Numbered from the stretch's first letter, positions 25,797 to 34,777 are shown. The stretch is 64,000 nt of DNA from CAWFXC01 sp963819735 (GCA_963819735.1 CAWFXC010000003.1:281258-345257); one strand, 5' to 3'. The notes: generated by a model not told the origin, from the sequence alone. Program-made: numbers and translations.

Positions 25797-27676
25797 CCGA
25801 TTGCTCCTCCCAGTGCCGCGGCCGCGCCGCTCCCGATGGTGTGCTCGACCCTGCTGATCACGACGGGTGCGACCGCGCTTCGGATCGCGGTGGCGAGGCC
25901 GACGCACGGCGGTGCCCGACCCTCCAGCGCGGCCCGCACCGCGCGCAGCGCATCGGGATCGCTCACGATGGCGCGGTGCTGGTTGACGTCGTTGACCGCG
26001 ACGGTCGCTTCGGTCGCGCCCGGCACCGCGATGTGGTCGGCCGGGACCACGGCGTCCTCGGCCGCCCCGATGGTGGTGAAGTCGACGTGGTCGGGGAGGC
26101 CGTCGTCCCAGAGATGGCTGATCAACGGCGAGCCCTCGGCCAACTCCCGAACCGCCGGGCTGCTCGGGGGCGGCAACGGCGACGCCTCCTCCACCGCGTC
26201 GAGCGCGGCACGACCGACGGCCGTGTCGCGAACCTTCGCCCCGGCCGTCGCCAGTGGCGCTCCTTCGTGCGGCGACGACAACGTGACGACGGTGCCGAGC
26301 GGCGGCAGCGTCGGGTCGGCCGCGTGGTATTCGTGGGTGAGGAAGTAGTCGACGACGACCCCGCCCTGTGAGTGCGCGATGAGATCGACCTCGCGCCCGG
26401 GTTGCTCGCGCTGCATGGCCCGCAGTTGGGCGCGGAGGCGGGTCGCGGCACGCTCGATGGGGCCGTGCGTGGCATCGGCGGTGTAGGCGCCGCCGTCGGC
26501 GGCGTAGGAGAAGTAGCGGATCTCGCCATCGTCGGCGTCGTAGCCGAGGGCCTGCACGTCGAGGCCCACGGTGGGACCGCGGTCGCCCGCCGCGCCGGCG
26601 CTGTTGATCCCCGCGACCACCATGACCCGATGCGCGTCGCCACCGGTACCGTCGGCGGGGGGCGCGTCGTCGCTGCACTCGGCGGTGACGGTGTCGGCGA
26701 AGCGACGACCGATCGCCACCACGTCGAGCGCGAGCGTGCCGGCCGGGGTACGGGCCACCGCGGCGGCGAGCGCCGCGCTGAGCGATTGCATCGAGGTGAC
26801 CGCGACGCGCAGCGATCCGCGGAGGCCGTCGAGGACCGTCGACGACATCGCGGTGGCGGAGTCGAGGTACGCGAGGCCGTCGTCGAGCGCGCTGATGGCC
26901 GCATCGCCCAGCCACCCGCCGACGTCGCACACCGCGTCGACCGCGGCACCGACCAGAGGGATCCCGCTGCCGCAGCCCGCGTCGTCGGCCGCGCCGTTCG
27001 GGGCCGCGAGCCCGCCCGGCGCCGGGAGCTGGAGTGACGTCTGCAACTCGTGCCGTTCGGCCGCCGGCGACCACGGCGACTCGCCGGGATCCTGTGCGGG
27101 CACGAGCCGCACGAGGCGGGTCAGGTCGGTCGGGCGGAAGAGCACCATCGGGTCGACGTAGCGATCGCCGACGCGCAGCCCGAAGTGCAGCATCGCGGCA
27201 CCGTGGTGCGGATCGCCGGGTTCGGCCCCCGCGCCGCCGGTGTCACCGACGATGTCGCCCCGCACCACCACCTGACCGGTGCGCACCGACACCGCCGACA
27301 GGAACGAGTACGACGTGCGGAGGTTCCCCGCGTGCGTGATCGTGACGTGCAACGTGCCGGCCACGGTGCCGGCGAAGCTGACGACGCCGTCGTTCGCCGC
27401 CCGCACCGGCGTGCCCGGCGCGGCTGCGAGGTCGACACCGCGGTGCCCCGCCGCGTACAGCGACGCCGGTGGCTCGAACGCTCGGAGGACGGCGCCGTCG
27501 ACCGGCCGGACCCAGCCGCCTCCCCCGTCGGCGGGCGCCGCTCGCACGCGCGGCGTCGCCGCGGCGGACGACGCGAGGACGAGCGCGACGACGATCGCGA
27601 CGGCGATGACGACGAACCGGACGAACAGGTGGGAGCCGGGGCGCGCACGGCGCGTCCGGAACTCGGGAATCTCCAT
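25793..27676 (-). CDS. M23 (LytM-like) domain fused to an alpha/beta-hydrolase
   Basis: The 627-residue protein has an N-terminal membrane segment (residues about 17-38), an M23 domain (residues 55-180), a linker, and an alpha/beta-hydrolase domain (about 350-600). The M23 part keeps GHRGVDLAA (H78, D82) and LHFGL (H164), but the first His of the usual HxH is Met162. It may therefore be a non-catalytic LytM module, as in the actinobacterial relatives encoded here in the chromosome. The second domain shows DLIAHSQGGVV with Ser436 as the nucleophile, plus a late Asp and His (EDAVVPADH, NQHRAIV). Substrates are unknown; an envelope role is inferred. A good promoter lies at 27736-27764. Confidence 0.85.
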   Translation of the reverse strand: MEIPEFRTRRARPGSHLFVRFVVIAVAIVVALVLASSAAATPRVRAAPADGGGGWVRPVDGAVLRAFEPPASLYAAGHRGVDLAAAPGTPVRAANDGVVSFAGTVAGTLHVTITHAGNLRTSYSFLSAVSVRTGQVVVRGDIVGDTGGAGAEPGDPHHGAAMLHFGLRVGDRYVDPMVLFRPTDLTRLVRLVPAQDPGESPWSPAAERHELQTSLQLPAPGGLAAPNGAADDAGCGSGIPLVGAAVDAVCDVGGWLGDAAISALDDGLAYLDSATAMSSTVLDGLRGSLRVAVTSMQSLSAALAAAVARTPAGTLALDVVAIGRRFADTVTAECSDDAPPADGTGGDAHRVMVVAGINSAGAAGDRGPTVGLDVQALGYDADDGEIRYFSYAADGGAYTADATHGPIERAATRLRAQLRAMQREQPGREVDLIAHSQGGVVVDYFLTHEYHAADPTLPPLGTVVTLSSPHEGAPLATAGAKVRDTAVGRAALDAVEEASPLPPPSSPAVRELAEGSPLISHLWDDGLPDHVDFTTIGAAEDAVVPADHIAVPGATEATVAVNDVNQHRAIVSDPDALRAVRAALEGRAPPCVGLATAIRSAVAPVVISRVEHTIGSGAAAALGGAIG

Positions 27677-27735
27677 CGACAACCCCGCGGTCGGAGAACG
27701 ACACGACGACGGGGAAGGGAGAGGAAGAAGCGGCA

Positions 27736-27764
27736 ATGGTACCGGCGGTGCGCGCGTCCGCCAA
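27736..27764 (-). promoter_or_regulatory. Sigma-70-type promoter of the M23/propeller pair
   Basis: TTGGCG (27759-27764) and TACCAT (27736-27741) are separated by exactly 17 bases on the minus strand, 60 bases before the ATG at 27676. This is the best -35/-10 pair seen in the window. Confidence 0.65.
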
Positions 27765-27809
27765 GGGGCAATGCGAATTTCTTCGTGCCGGGTGACGTGA
27801 CGGGCGTGA

Positions 27810-27831
27810 CCGGCCCGAGTGACCGGGCCGG
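27810..27831 (-). terminator. GC-rich hairpin after whiG
   Basis: CCGGCCCG and CGGGCCGG form an eight-base-pair perfect stem with a six-base loop, 11 bases past the whiG stop. No T-run follows, so termination efficiency is uncertain. Confidence 0.5.
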
Positions 27832-27841
27832 GCGGCCCGAG

Positions 27842-28633
27842 CTAGTAGCGGACGGGCCCGGTCTCGCGGTCGGGCTCGGCGAGTCGGCCGCGCAGCTGCA
27901 GGATCGACTTCGTGTGGATCTGGCAGACGCGACTCTCGGTCACACCGAGGAGGTCGCCGATCTCGGCGAGCGTGAGACCCTCGTAGTAGTAGAGGGTCAG
28001 CACCAGCCGTTCACGGTCGGGCATGCGGTTGATCGCGTCGGCGAGGAGGTGCTTCATCTCGTCGACCTCGTACGCCTCGACCGGATCGTGCTTGCCGTCG
28101 GTGATCGTGTCGCTCACCGTCGCCGAGCCGCTGCGATCCGAGCTCGCGGCGAGCAGATCGTCGAGGGCGACGATGCCGGTGAAGGAGATCTGCGACAGCG
28201 TCGACGCGAGCTCACCCTCGCTCCACTCGAGCTCGGCCGCGACCTCGCCGTCTTCCGGACTGCGCTTCAGCTCGTTCTCGAGCTTCGAGATCGCGCGCTC
28301 GATGGCGCGTGACTTCGCCCGCACCGAGCGAGGTACCCAGTCGATCGACCGGAGCTCGTCGATGATGGCGCCCTTGATGCGGGCGATCGCGTAGGTCTCG
28401 AACTTGAAGCCCCGGCCCGGGTCGAACTTGTCGATCGCGTCGATGAGCCCGAAGATGCCGTAGCTGACGAGGTCGGCCTGCTCGATGTTCTGAGGCAACC
28501 CCGCAGCGACCCTCCCGGCCACGAACTTCACCAGCGGCGAGTAATGGAGGATGAGGCGCTCGCGCGCGTCAGGCGCGGCGTCCGCCTTGTAGGAGACCCA
28601 GAGTTCGTTGATGGCTTCGGTGTCTTCAGGCAC
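27842..28633 (-). CDS. whiG: RNA polymerase sigma factor, FliA/WhiG family
   Basis: This is a 263-residue group 3 sigma factor. Region 2 shows LVSYGIFGLIDAIDKFDPGRGFKFETYA, region 3 IDELRSIDWVPRSVR, and region 4 LTLYYYEGLTLAEIGDLLGVTESRVCQ with the helix-turn-helix. In actinobacteria the FliA-like factor beside rpsB is WhiG, which directs sporulation or differentiation genes in Streptomyces; its role in other actinobacteria is less clear. No flagellar genes are nearby. The ATG at 28633 overlaps the xerC stop by eight bases. Confidence 0.92.
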   Translation of the reverse strand: MPEDTEAINELWVSYKADAAPDARERLILHYSPLVKFVAGRVAAGLPQNIEQADLVSYGIFGLIDAIDKFDPGRGFKFETYAIARIKGAIIDELRSIDWVPRSVRAKSRAIERAISKLENELKRSPEDGEVAAELEWSEGELASTLSQISFTGIVALDDLLAASSDRSGSATVSDTITDGKHDPVEAYEVDEMKHLLADAINRMPDRERLVLTLYYYEGLTLAEIGDLLGVTESRVCQIHTKSILQLRGRLAEPDRETGPVRY

Positions 28634-29601
28634 GGGGGTGGGTTGCCTCGTAGACCGAACGCAGTCGGTCGCGGGTCACGTGGGTGTAGATCTGGGTCGT
28701 TGCCAGATCGGCATGACCCAGGAGTTCTTGGACGGCCCGGAGGTCCGCTCCGCCCTCGAGCAGATGCGTAGCGTACGCGTGGCGGAGCGCATGAGGGTGG
28801 AGCGACCGTCCGTCGGGGAGCGGATGGCGTTCGAGGATGCGCCGCGCGTCACGCGGAGTGAGCGCGTGACCACGCCGATTGAGGAACACGGCAGCGGGGG
28901 GTGAGTCGATGGTGGCGAACTCCGGCCGCCCGCGCTTGAGCCAGGCGGTGAGCGCGTCGACGGCAGGCTCCCCGATGGGGACGCGCCTGATCTTCGAGCC
29001 CTTCCCGACCACGGTGACCAGACCGCCGCGCAGGTCGCAGTCGTCGCGCCTCAGCGTGCAGCACTCGGCGACCCGGAGGCCGGCGCCGTAGAGGACCTCG
29101 AGGACGGCGAGGTCGCGCAGCACGATCGCCACCTGCACCGGATCGTCGGGGTCGCTCGGCTCGGCGCCGATCGCGGCGTCGAGCAGGTCGTTGGCCTCGT
29201 CGGAGCGGATCACGCGCGGCAAGCGGCTCGCGCCTTTGGGGGCCCGCAGGCTGCGACCGGGATCGTTGGCGACCACGCCGTGCCGGTGCAGGTACCGCAG
29301 GTAGGCGCGGAGGGCGGCGGCCTTGCGCGCGATCGACGCGCGCGCGAATCCGCGCGTGTCGAGATAGGCCAGGTAGCGGCGCAGGGCGCGGTGGTCGACC
29401 GCGGCCGGCTCGCGGCAGCCACCGCGCTCGGCCCAGGTGACGAACTCGACGACGTCGTGGGCGTAGGCGTCGCGGGTGTGGGGGCTGACCCCGACGAGCG
29501 ACGCGATGAAGTCTTCGGGACGCCAGCAGGATTCGTCGTCCGCGCCGTCTTCGGGGAACTCCGGGCGCGGTCGGCGGGGCCACCGCCGGTGAACGCGTCA
29601 T
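28626..29601 (-). CDS. Tyrosine recombinase XerC/XerD type, one frameshift near the start
   Basis: This site-specific recombinase resolves chromosome dimers. All catalytic residues are visible: YGAGLRVAE (R), GKGSKIRRVP (K), HPHALRHAYATHLLEGG (HxxR), LGHADLATTQIYTHV (H and Tyr). The N-terminal SAM-like domain continues upstream in the same frame to a TGA at about 29598 with no start codon. Removing one C from the CCC at 29563-29565 joins it to an ATG at 29601, giving MTRSPAVAPPTAPEF and about 324 residues. So the gene is probably intact with one inserted base. A shorter GTG start (29276) would delete the N-domain. Confidence 0.85.
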
Positions 29602-29868
29602 CGACCAGTGCTCTCGGCGCTAGCCCCTCCGGCACCTGCATCATCGCCTTCCCGGCTCGCGCCCGCCCGACCGAAACGTTAGCCCGCGGTCCACCAACTC
29701 GTGGACTGAGCACGCCCGGCCCGCGCCCGGCCGACCGGCGCCGCCTGCCGGATGACCGTCACACCCCCATGCGAAGCTCTCGTCACCGTCGAGGTCGCCG
29801 CGGTCCGGCCCTCCCACCACTTCACGTCCGGCCTCTCGCGTGGCCGGGTACCGGTTCGGGAGGTCGCC

Positions 29869-31368
29869 GTGCTCGCCGCGGTCCGCAGCGCAACGCTCAT
29901 CGGGGTCGACGGTCAGCCCGTCACCGTCGAGGTCCACGTCTCGTCGGGGCTGCCTGCGTACCAGGTCGTCGGCCTCCCCGACGCCGCGGTACGCGAGTCA
30001 CGCGAGCGGGTGCGCGCCGCGGTGCTGTCGTCCGGCCTCGAGTGGCCGATGCGGCGCATCACCGTGAACCTGGCGCCCGGCGGCGTCCGGAAGTCGGGGT
30101 CGGGCCTCGAGCTGGCGGTCGCGCTCGGGCTGCTCGGCGCCAACGACGCGCTGCCCGCGGGCGTCCTCGACGGTGTCGCGGTCCTGGGTGAGCTCGGGCT
30201 CGACGGGTCGGTCCGGCCGGTGCCGGGCACGCTGGCCCTGGTCGACACGCTCGCCCGCAGCGGCGTCGAGTGCGTCATCGTCCCGGCGGCGAACGGCGCG
30301 GAGGCCGCGCTGGTCGGCGACGTGCGCGTGCGCGTGGCCCGCACCCTGGCGGAGCTGCGGGCCTGCCTGAAGGGCGAGGAGGCCTGGCCCGACTTCGACG
30401 ATGCGGCCGGCCCGCCGGCCGAGCCGCCCGACGACGAGTTGCTCGACCTGCGCGACGTTCGCGGGATCCCGTTCGGTCGCCAGGCCCTCGAGGTGGCCGC
30501 GGCGGGCGCGCACCACCTGCTGTTCTGCGGGCCACCGGGCACTGGCAAGACCATGCTCGCCCGTCGCCTGGTCACCATCCTCCCGCCGCTCGCCCACGCG
30601 GAGGCACTCGAGGTCACCCGCATCCATTCGGCCGCGGGCGAACCGGTCGGCGGCCGCCTGATCGAGGCCCGCCCGTTCCGCGCGCCCCACCACACGGCGT
30701 CCACCCCGGCGCTGGTCGGCGGCGGCACCGGACGCCCGCGCCCCGGCGAGGTGACTCTCGCTCATCGCGGTGTCCTCTTCCTCGACGAGTTGGGCGAGTG
30801 GGCGCCCACCGCGCTCGATGCATTGCGCCAACCGCTCGAGGAGCGCGTGGTGCGCATCTCCCGACAACCGGTGTCACTGACCTTCCCGGCCGGCTTCCAA
30901 CTGGTCGCCTGCACGAACCCGTGCCCGTGCGGCGTCGGTGAACCTGATTGTCGGTGCACCGAGACCCAACGCAACCGGTACCGACGCCGGCTCAGCGCGC
31001 CGCTCCTCGACCGGTTCGACCTACGCCTGCGGATCACCGCACCGGAACCGAACGACACTTCGGGTGAGTCGTCGGCCGACGTCGCGGCTCGCGTCCGAGC
31101 CGCGACCACGCGCCAACACGCGCGCTACGCCGACTGGTCATGGTCGCAGAACGCGCACGTCGCTGCGGGCGCGGTCACGCTGCTCATGCCTCTCGCCGGG
31201 GCGGCCGACGAGTACTGGCGCCACCTCATCGACGACCGCACGCTCACCGGGCGGGGTGCGGTGCGCATCCGCAAGGTCGCCCGCACCATCGCCGACCTCG
31301 AGGATTCCGCCGACATCAGCCCCGAACACCTCGACACCGCCGCATTCCTCCGGACCGACGTGCCGTGA
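29869..31368 (+). CDS. comM: ComM/YifB-like AAA+ ATPase (magnesium chelatase subunit D/I family)
   Basis: This 499-residue protein matches ComM/YifB, a hexameric AAA+ helicase that aids branch migration in natural transformation. It has the Lon-like S5 fold N-domain (LPAYQVVGLPDAAVRESRERV), Walker A GPPGTGKTMLARRL, Walker B VLFLDELGEW, the CTNPCPCG zinc-like segment and a C-terminal Mg-chelatase domain. GTG at 29869 was chosen because GGGAGGT lies six bases upstream and the family begins there. It is followed by dprA with a GTGA overlap, so the two competence/recombination proteins are coupled. Confidence 0.93.
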   Translation: MLAAVRSATLIGVDGQPVTVEVHVSSGLPAYQVVGLPDAAVRESRERVRAAVLSSGLEWPMRRITVNLAPGGVRKSGSGLELAVALGLLGANDALPAGVLDGVAVLGELGLDGSVRPVPGTLALVDTLARSGVECVIVPAANGAEAALVGDVRVRVARTLAELRACLKGEEAWPDFDDAAGPPAEPPDDELLDLRDVRGIPFGRQALEVAAAGAHHLLFCGPPGTGKTMLARRLVTILPPLAHAEALEVTRIHSAAGEPVGGRLIEARPFRAPHHTASTPALVGGGTGRPRPGEVTLAHRGVLFLDELGEWAPTALDALRQPLEERVVRISRQPVSLTFPAGFQLVACTNPCPCGVGEPDCRCTETQRNRYRRRLSAPLLDRFDLRLRITAPEPNDTSGESSADVAARVRAATTRQHARYADWSWSQNAHVAAGAVTLLMPLAGAADEYWRHLIDDRTLTGRGAVRIRKVARTIADLEDSADISPEHLDTAAFLRTDVP

Positions 31369-32535
31369 CGCGCTCCGTCGATCACCGCCGGCCCGCGTCG
31401 TCGCCGCTCGATCCCATCGAGGTCGCGGCGGCGACGCTCGACGTGCCTGCCCGAGATGACCCCGGCCCGCCTCCACGAGCTCTTCACGCGTTGGGACGAT
31501 CCGATCGGTGCGCTGCACGCGGTACGCCGCGGGTTCGCCGGCGCGGTGTTGTGCGCCCGCGCCCGCCCCGAGGACCTTCCGGCCCGCATCGCACTGGCCA
31601 AGCTCTGGCAACACGACGCGGGCAACGACGTTCGCGTGCCGCGACTGCTCGCGACGCGAGGAACCCGGGTCTACGTCGCCGGTCGCGACGGCTACCCGAT
31701 CGACGAGGTGCCGCACCCACCGCCGGTGCTCCTCGCCGAGGGGATCGACGAGCACGCGCTCGGGCGGCCCCGCGTCGCCGTCGTCGGCACGCGCGCCGCA
31801 ACACCTCACGGTCTCGCCGACGCGCGCGAGATCGGCGCGGTGCTCGCGGGCGCGGGTGTGTGTGTCGTGAGCGGGCTCGCCATCGGCATCGACGCCGCCG
31901 CGCACGAAGGTGCGCTCGACGCCGGCGGCTCGGTGATCGGGGTCGTCGCCACCGGGCTCGACGTCGTGTACCCGCGCCGGCACCGCGTCCTGTTCGAACG
32001 GGTGCGCGGCTCCGGTCTCCTGGTGAGCGAGACCGGCTACGGCGTCCAGCCCCGGCGCGGCGCGTTCCCGGTGCGCAATCGAATCATCGCCGGCTTGGCC
32101 GACGTCGTCGTCGTGGTGGAAGCCACGCTGAAGGGCGGCGCCCGCATCACCGCTGACCGCGCGATCGACTACGGCCGTCCGGTCATGGCCGTGCCCGGCT
32201 CCCGCCGCAATCCCGCGGCCGCGGGCACCAACGAGCTGCTGCGAGACGGTGCCTCGCCCTGCATCGATCCGTCCGACATCCTGCTGGAGTTGGGGCTCAC
32301 CCCCGGCTCCCGCCGACGCGACCACCGCGAACCCGCGCGGGGCGACGCGGCCGCGGTGCTCCGCGCGTGCGGCGGCGAACCGGCCACATTCGACCAGATC
32401 GCCAGCCGAACCGCGCTGGCGCCCGCCGCGGTGGTGTCGGCGGTCCGGGAGCTCGAACGCGCCGGCTGGATGGAGCGATCCAAGGGGCTGTGCTGGCCGC
32501 GCGGGGCGAGCGACCCACCGGCGCGTGCGCGGTGA
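31365..32535 (+). CDS. dprA: DNA-processing protein DprA, one frameshift
   Basis: DprA loads RecA on single-stranded DNA during uptake. The Rossmann core shows VAVVGTRAATPHG, VVSGLAIGIDAAAHEGAL, and FPVRNRIIAGLADVVVVVEA, and a C-terminal winged-helix DML1-like domain follows. An ATG at 31456 starts the main frame, but the family begins earlier with a helix and a LPxMxPARL motif. A GTG at 31365 overlaps the comM stop as GTGA, and removing one C at 31446-31447 joins the two frames (TLDVLPEMTPARLHELF). The repaired length is about 389 residues. Confidence 0.9.
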
Positions 32536-32537
32536 AG

Positions 32538-33314
32538 CTATTCGCCGGTGAACTTGGGTTCGCGCTTGTCGACGAACGCTCGCACCGCTTCCCCCGCGTC
32601 GCTCGATCCGAGGTTCACTACCTGCGCGACGCCCTCGGCTTCGACCGCCTGCGCCATCGACACCGAGAACGACTGGTCGAGCAGCGACTTCGTCTGCGAC
32701 ACCGCGATCGGCGCCATCAGCTTGAGTCGCGCCAGCAGCGCGTCCACCGTTGCCGCGAGCTCGTCGGCCGGCACCACCCGGTTCACGATGCCGATCCGCT
32801 CCGCCTCGGCCGCGCTGATCACCTCGGCGAGCAGTGCCAGCTCCTTCGCCTTGTGCATCCCCACGAGGCGGGGCAGCACGTACGAGCCGCCGAAGTCGAT
32901 GCTCAAGCCGCGACGCACGAAGATCTCGCTGAACCGGGCGGCCTCCGACGCCACGATCAGGTCGCATCCGAGCGCGAGGTTGCAGCCCGCCCCCGCGGCC
33001 GCGCCGTTCACCGCCGCGATCGTCGGCTTCGGGATCTGGTGCAGGGCCAGCGCGCACCGACCCACCTTGCGCATGTGTTCGAGACGGGCGCCCGACGTGC
33101 GGCCCATGCCCGCGTCGACGAGATCGGCGCCGGCGCAGAAACCCTTGCCCGCGCCGGTGATCACGAGCACGCGGTCGTCGGCGCGCTCGGTCACCTCGGT
33201 GAAGACCGCCTCGAGCTCGCCCCACATGTCGCCCGTGATCGCGTTCATCTTGTCGGGGCGGTTGAGCGTGAGGCGGACCACGCCGTCGCTGCGGTCGACG
33301 AGCAGGTTGGGCAT
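32538..33314 (-). CDS. Enoyl-CoA hydratase/isomerase family protein
   Basis: This 258-residue crotonase-fold enzyme acts on acyl-CoA esters. The oxyanion-hole elements are visible as GKGFCAGADL and GAAAGAGCNLALGCDL, and the SEIFVRRGLSIDFGGSYVLPRLVG block follows. The typical catalytic Glu pair cannot be assigned with certainty, so hydratase versus isomerase activity is open. It is convergent with dprA (three bases between the two stops) and stands alone on its strand. Confidence 0.87.
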   Translation of the reverse strand: MPNLLVDRSDGVVRLTLNRPDKMNAITGDMWGELEAVFTEVTERADDRVLVITGAGKGFCAGADLVDAGMGRTSGARLEHMRKVGRCALALHQIPKPTIAAVNGAAAGAGCNLALGCDLIVASEAARFSEIFVRRGLSIDFGGSYVLPRLVGMHKAKELALLAEVISAAEAERIGIVNRVVPADELAATVDALLARLKLMAPIAVSQTKSLLDQSFSVSMAQAVEAEGVAQVVNLGSSDAGEAVRAFVDKREPKFTGE

Positions 33315-33391
33315 GTGCGCTCCAGTGCCGAGTCCGCCCGTCGAGACCGGGCGTCGAAAGGTGCGTCGAGATCGGCCGCTACCGTAGCGGT

Positions 33392-33502
33392 GTGGGTCTC
33401 AACCCGTTCCGCTCGCACGTCAGTCGGCGTAGCGACATTGCCATCGTGGCCATCGCGCTCGCGGTCGTGTTCGCGCTGGTGCTGTGGGCCGTCTTCGGGT
33501 GA
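33392..33502 (+). CDS. Small single-helix membrane protein, 36 residues
   Basis: The frame from GTG at 33392 encodes a basic N-terminus (GLNPFRSHVSRRSD) and one hydrophobic helix (IAIVAIALAVVFALVLWAVFG). Such short membrane proteins are common in actinobacteria upstream of the zinc-ribbon-like gene that follows; the stop overlaps the next gene's GTG as GTGA. Function is unknown. Confidence 0.55.
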   Translation: MGLNPFRSHVSRRSDIAIVAIALAVVFALVLWAVFG

Positions 33503-33718
33503 CCGGCCGCGCGCGATCACGACGCCGGCCCGCTCGACGTCCGCCACGTCCAGCCCTACCAGGCGGTGAAGCCGTACCGCTGCCCGGGTTGCGACCACGA
33601 GATCCCGCCCGGCCTCGGTCACGAGGTGGTGGTGCCCCGCGACGCCCCGGAAGACCGCCGGCACTGGCACACGTCGTGCTGGCACCGCGAGAGCCGGCGC
33701 CGCGCGCCCAAGCCCTAG
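33499..33718 (+). CDS. Small zinc-ribbon-like protein, frameshifted near the start
   Basis: The readable part encodes HVQPYQAVKPYRCPGCDHEI, then PPGLGHEVVVPRDAPEDR and RRHWHTSCWHRE. That is a CxxC and H/C pattern of a small conserved actinobacterial protein often annotated loosely as ATP/GTP-binding. The frame has no start codon downstream of the upstream stop at 33502. The GTG at 33499 (VTGRARSRRRP) enters it after removal of one base in the repeated CGCG stretch (about 33508-33525). The span is 1 modulo 3, consistent with one inserted base. About 72 residues; function unknown. Confidence 0.65.
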
Positions 33719-34080
33719 AACGCGCCCTCGATCACATCGATCTCCAACGCCGCGTCGCGCCGGGCCATCACCGCGGCCACGTCGAATCGCAGATCACGCG
33801 CTCTCGAAGCCGGATGCTCGGCCAACCATCGCGACGCCAGCACCCGCAGCCGCCGCTGCTTCGTCGCGGTCACCGCCTCGGCCGGCGAACCGAACGCCTC
33901 GCTGCGCCGGGTCTTCACCTCGCAGAACACAACCTCACCGGTTCGGGCGAGCACGAGATCGAGCTCACCCTCGCGGCAGTGCCAGTTGCGGTCGAGCACC
34001 TGATAGCCCTGGTTCAGGTACCACTCCGCCACCGCCTGCTCGCCCGCCGCGCCGAAGGCGCGGCGAGCATCGGCCGGCAC
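33715..34080 (-). CDS. yraN: UPF0102 protein YraN (putative endonuclease-fold)
   Basis: This 121-residue protein is of the YraN family with a predicted Holliday-junction-resolvase-like fold. It has GEQAVAEWYLNQGYQVLDRNW, CREGELDLVLARTGEVVFCEVKTRR (the GExDLV and EVK catalytic-type residues), and the TATKQRRLRVLASRWL helix. It is convergent with the zinc-ribbon gene by four bases. The neighbour DUF2469 gene is three bases away, the usual actinobacterial pairing. Confidence 0.9.
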   Translation of the reverse strand: MPADARRAFGAAGEQAVAEWYLNQGYQVLDRNWHCREGELDLVLARTGEVVFCEVKTRRSEAFGSPAEAVTATKQRRLRVLASRWLAEHPASRARDLRFDVAAVMARRDAALEIDVIEGAF

Positions 34081-34083
34081 CGG

Positions 34084-34374
34084 TCAGGCGTCCTTGGCGA
34101 GTTCCTCGATGTTGACGTCCTTGAACGTCACCACGCGCACGTTGGCGACGAAACGCGCCGGGCGGTACATGTCCCACACCCAGGCGTCGTGGAGCTCGAG
34201 CTCGAAGTAGACCTGGCCCTGCTCGTTGCGGGCGTCGAGCTTCACCTGATTGGTGAGGTAGAAGCGTCGCTCGGTCTCCACCACGTAGGAGAACATCGGC
34301 AGGACGTCGCGATACTCCTTGTAGAGCTGGAGCTCGATCTCCGTCTCGTACCGCTCTAGATCCTCAGCGCTCAA
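34084..34374 (-). CDS. DUF2469 family protein
   Basis: This 96-residue protein is characteristic of actinobacteria and lies between the rplS region and yraN. It has SAEDLERYETEIELQLYKEYRD, VVETERRFYLTNQVKLD and ARFVANVRVVTFKDVNIEEL. The start is TTG at 34374 with GGGAG seven bases upstream; the family usually starts with the same MSAEDL. Function is unknown, although co-occurrence with RNase H and signal peptidase genes in other actinobacteria is established. Those two are missing here. Confidence 0.9.
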   Translation of the reverse strand: MSAEDLERYETEIELQLYKEYRDVLPMFSYVVETERRFYLTNQVKLDARNEQGQVYFELELHDAWVWDMYRPARFVANVRVVTFKDVNIEELAKDA

Positions 34375-34432
34375 CCGGACACTCCCAACCGTTGTCCGCA
34401 GTCTACGACCGCCCACGGGGGCGACCGCCGCT

Positions 34433-34777
34433 TCAGTCGCGCTTCTCCTTGACCTTCGCGGCCTTCCCGACCCGGTCGCGCAGGTAGTAGAGCTTGGCCC
34501 GGCGGACGTCGCCGCGGGTGACCCGCTCGATCTTGGCGATGATCGGCGAGTGCACCGGGAAGGTGCGCTCGACACCCACACCGAAGCTGACCTTGCGCAC
34601 GGTGAAGGTCTCGCGGCTCCCGCTGCCCTTGCGGCGGATCACGATGCCCTGGAACACCTGCACCCGCTCGCGGTTCCCTTCCACGACGCGCACGTGGACC
34701 TTGAGGGAGTCGCCGGGGGCGAATTCGGGGATGTCGTCGCGCAGTTGTGTGCGGTCGACAAGATCGGTGGCATTCAT
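34433..34777 (-). CDS. rplS: 50S ribosomal protein L19
   Basis: L19 sits at the 30S-50S interface. The 114-residue product shows DDIPEFAPGDSLKVHVRV, VFQGIVIRRKGSGSRETFTVRK, VGVERTFPVHSPIIAKIEV-like residues and VTRGDVRRAKLYYLRDRVGK. ATG at 34777 is the family start. It follows trmD in the rpsP-rimM-trmD-rplS order and is intact, unlike its upstream neighbours. Confidence 0.96.
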   Translation of the reverse strand: MNATDLVDRTQLRDDIPEFAPGDSLKVHVRVVEGNRERVQVFQGIVIRRKGSGSRETFTVRKVSFGVGVERTFPVHSPIIAKIERVTRGDVRRAKLYYLRDRVGKAAKVKEKRD

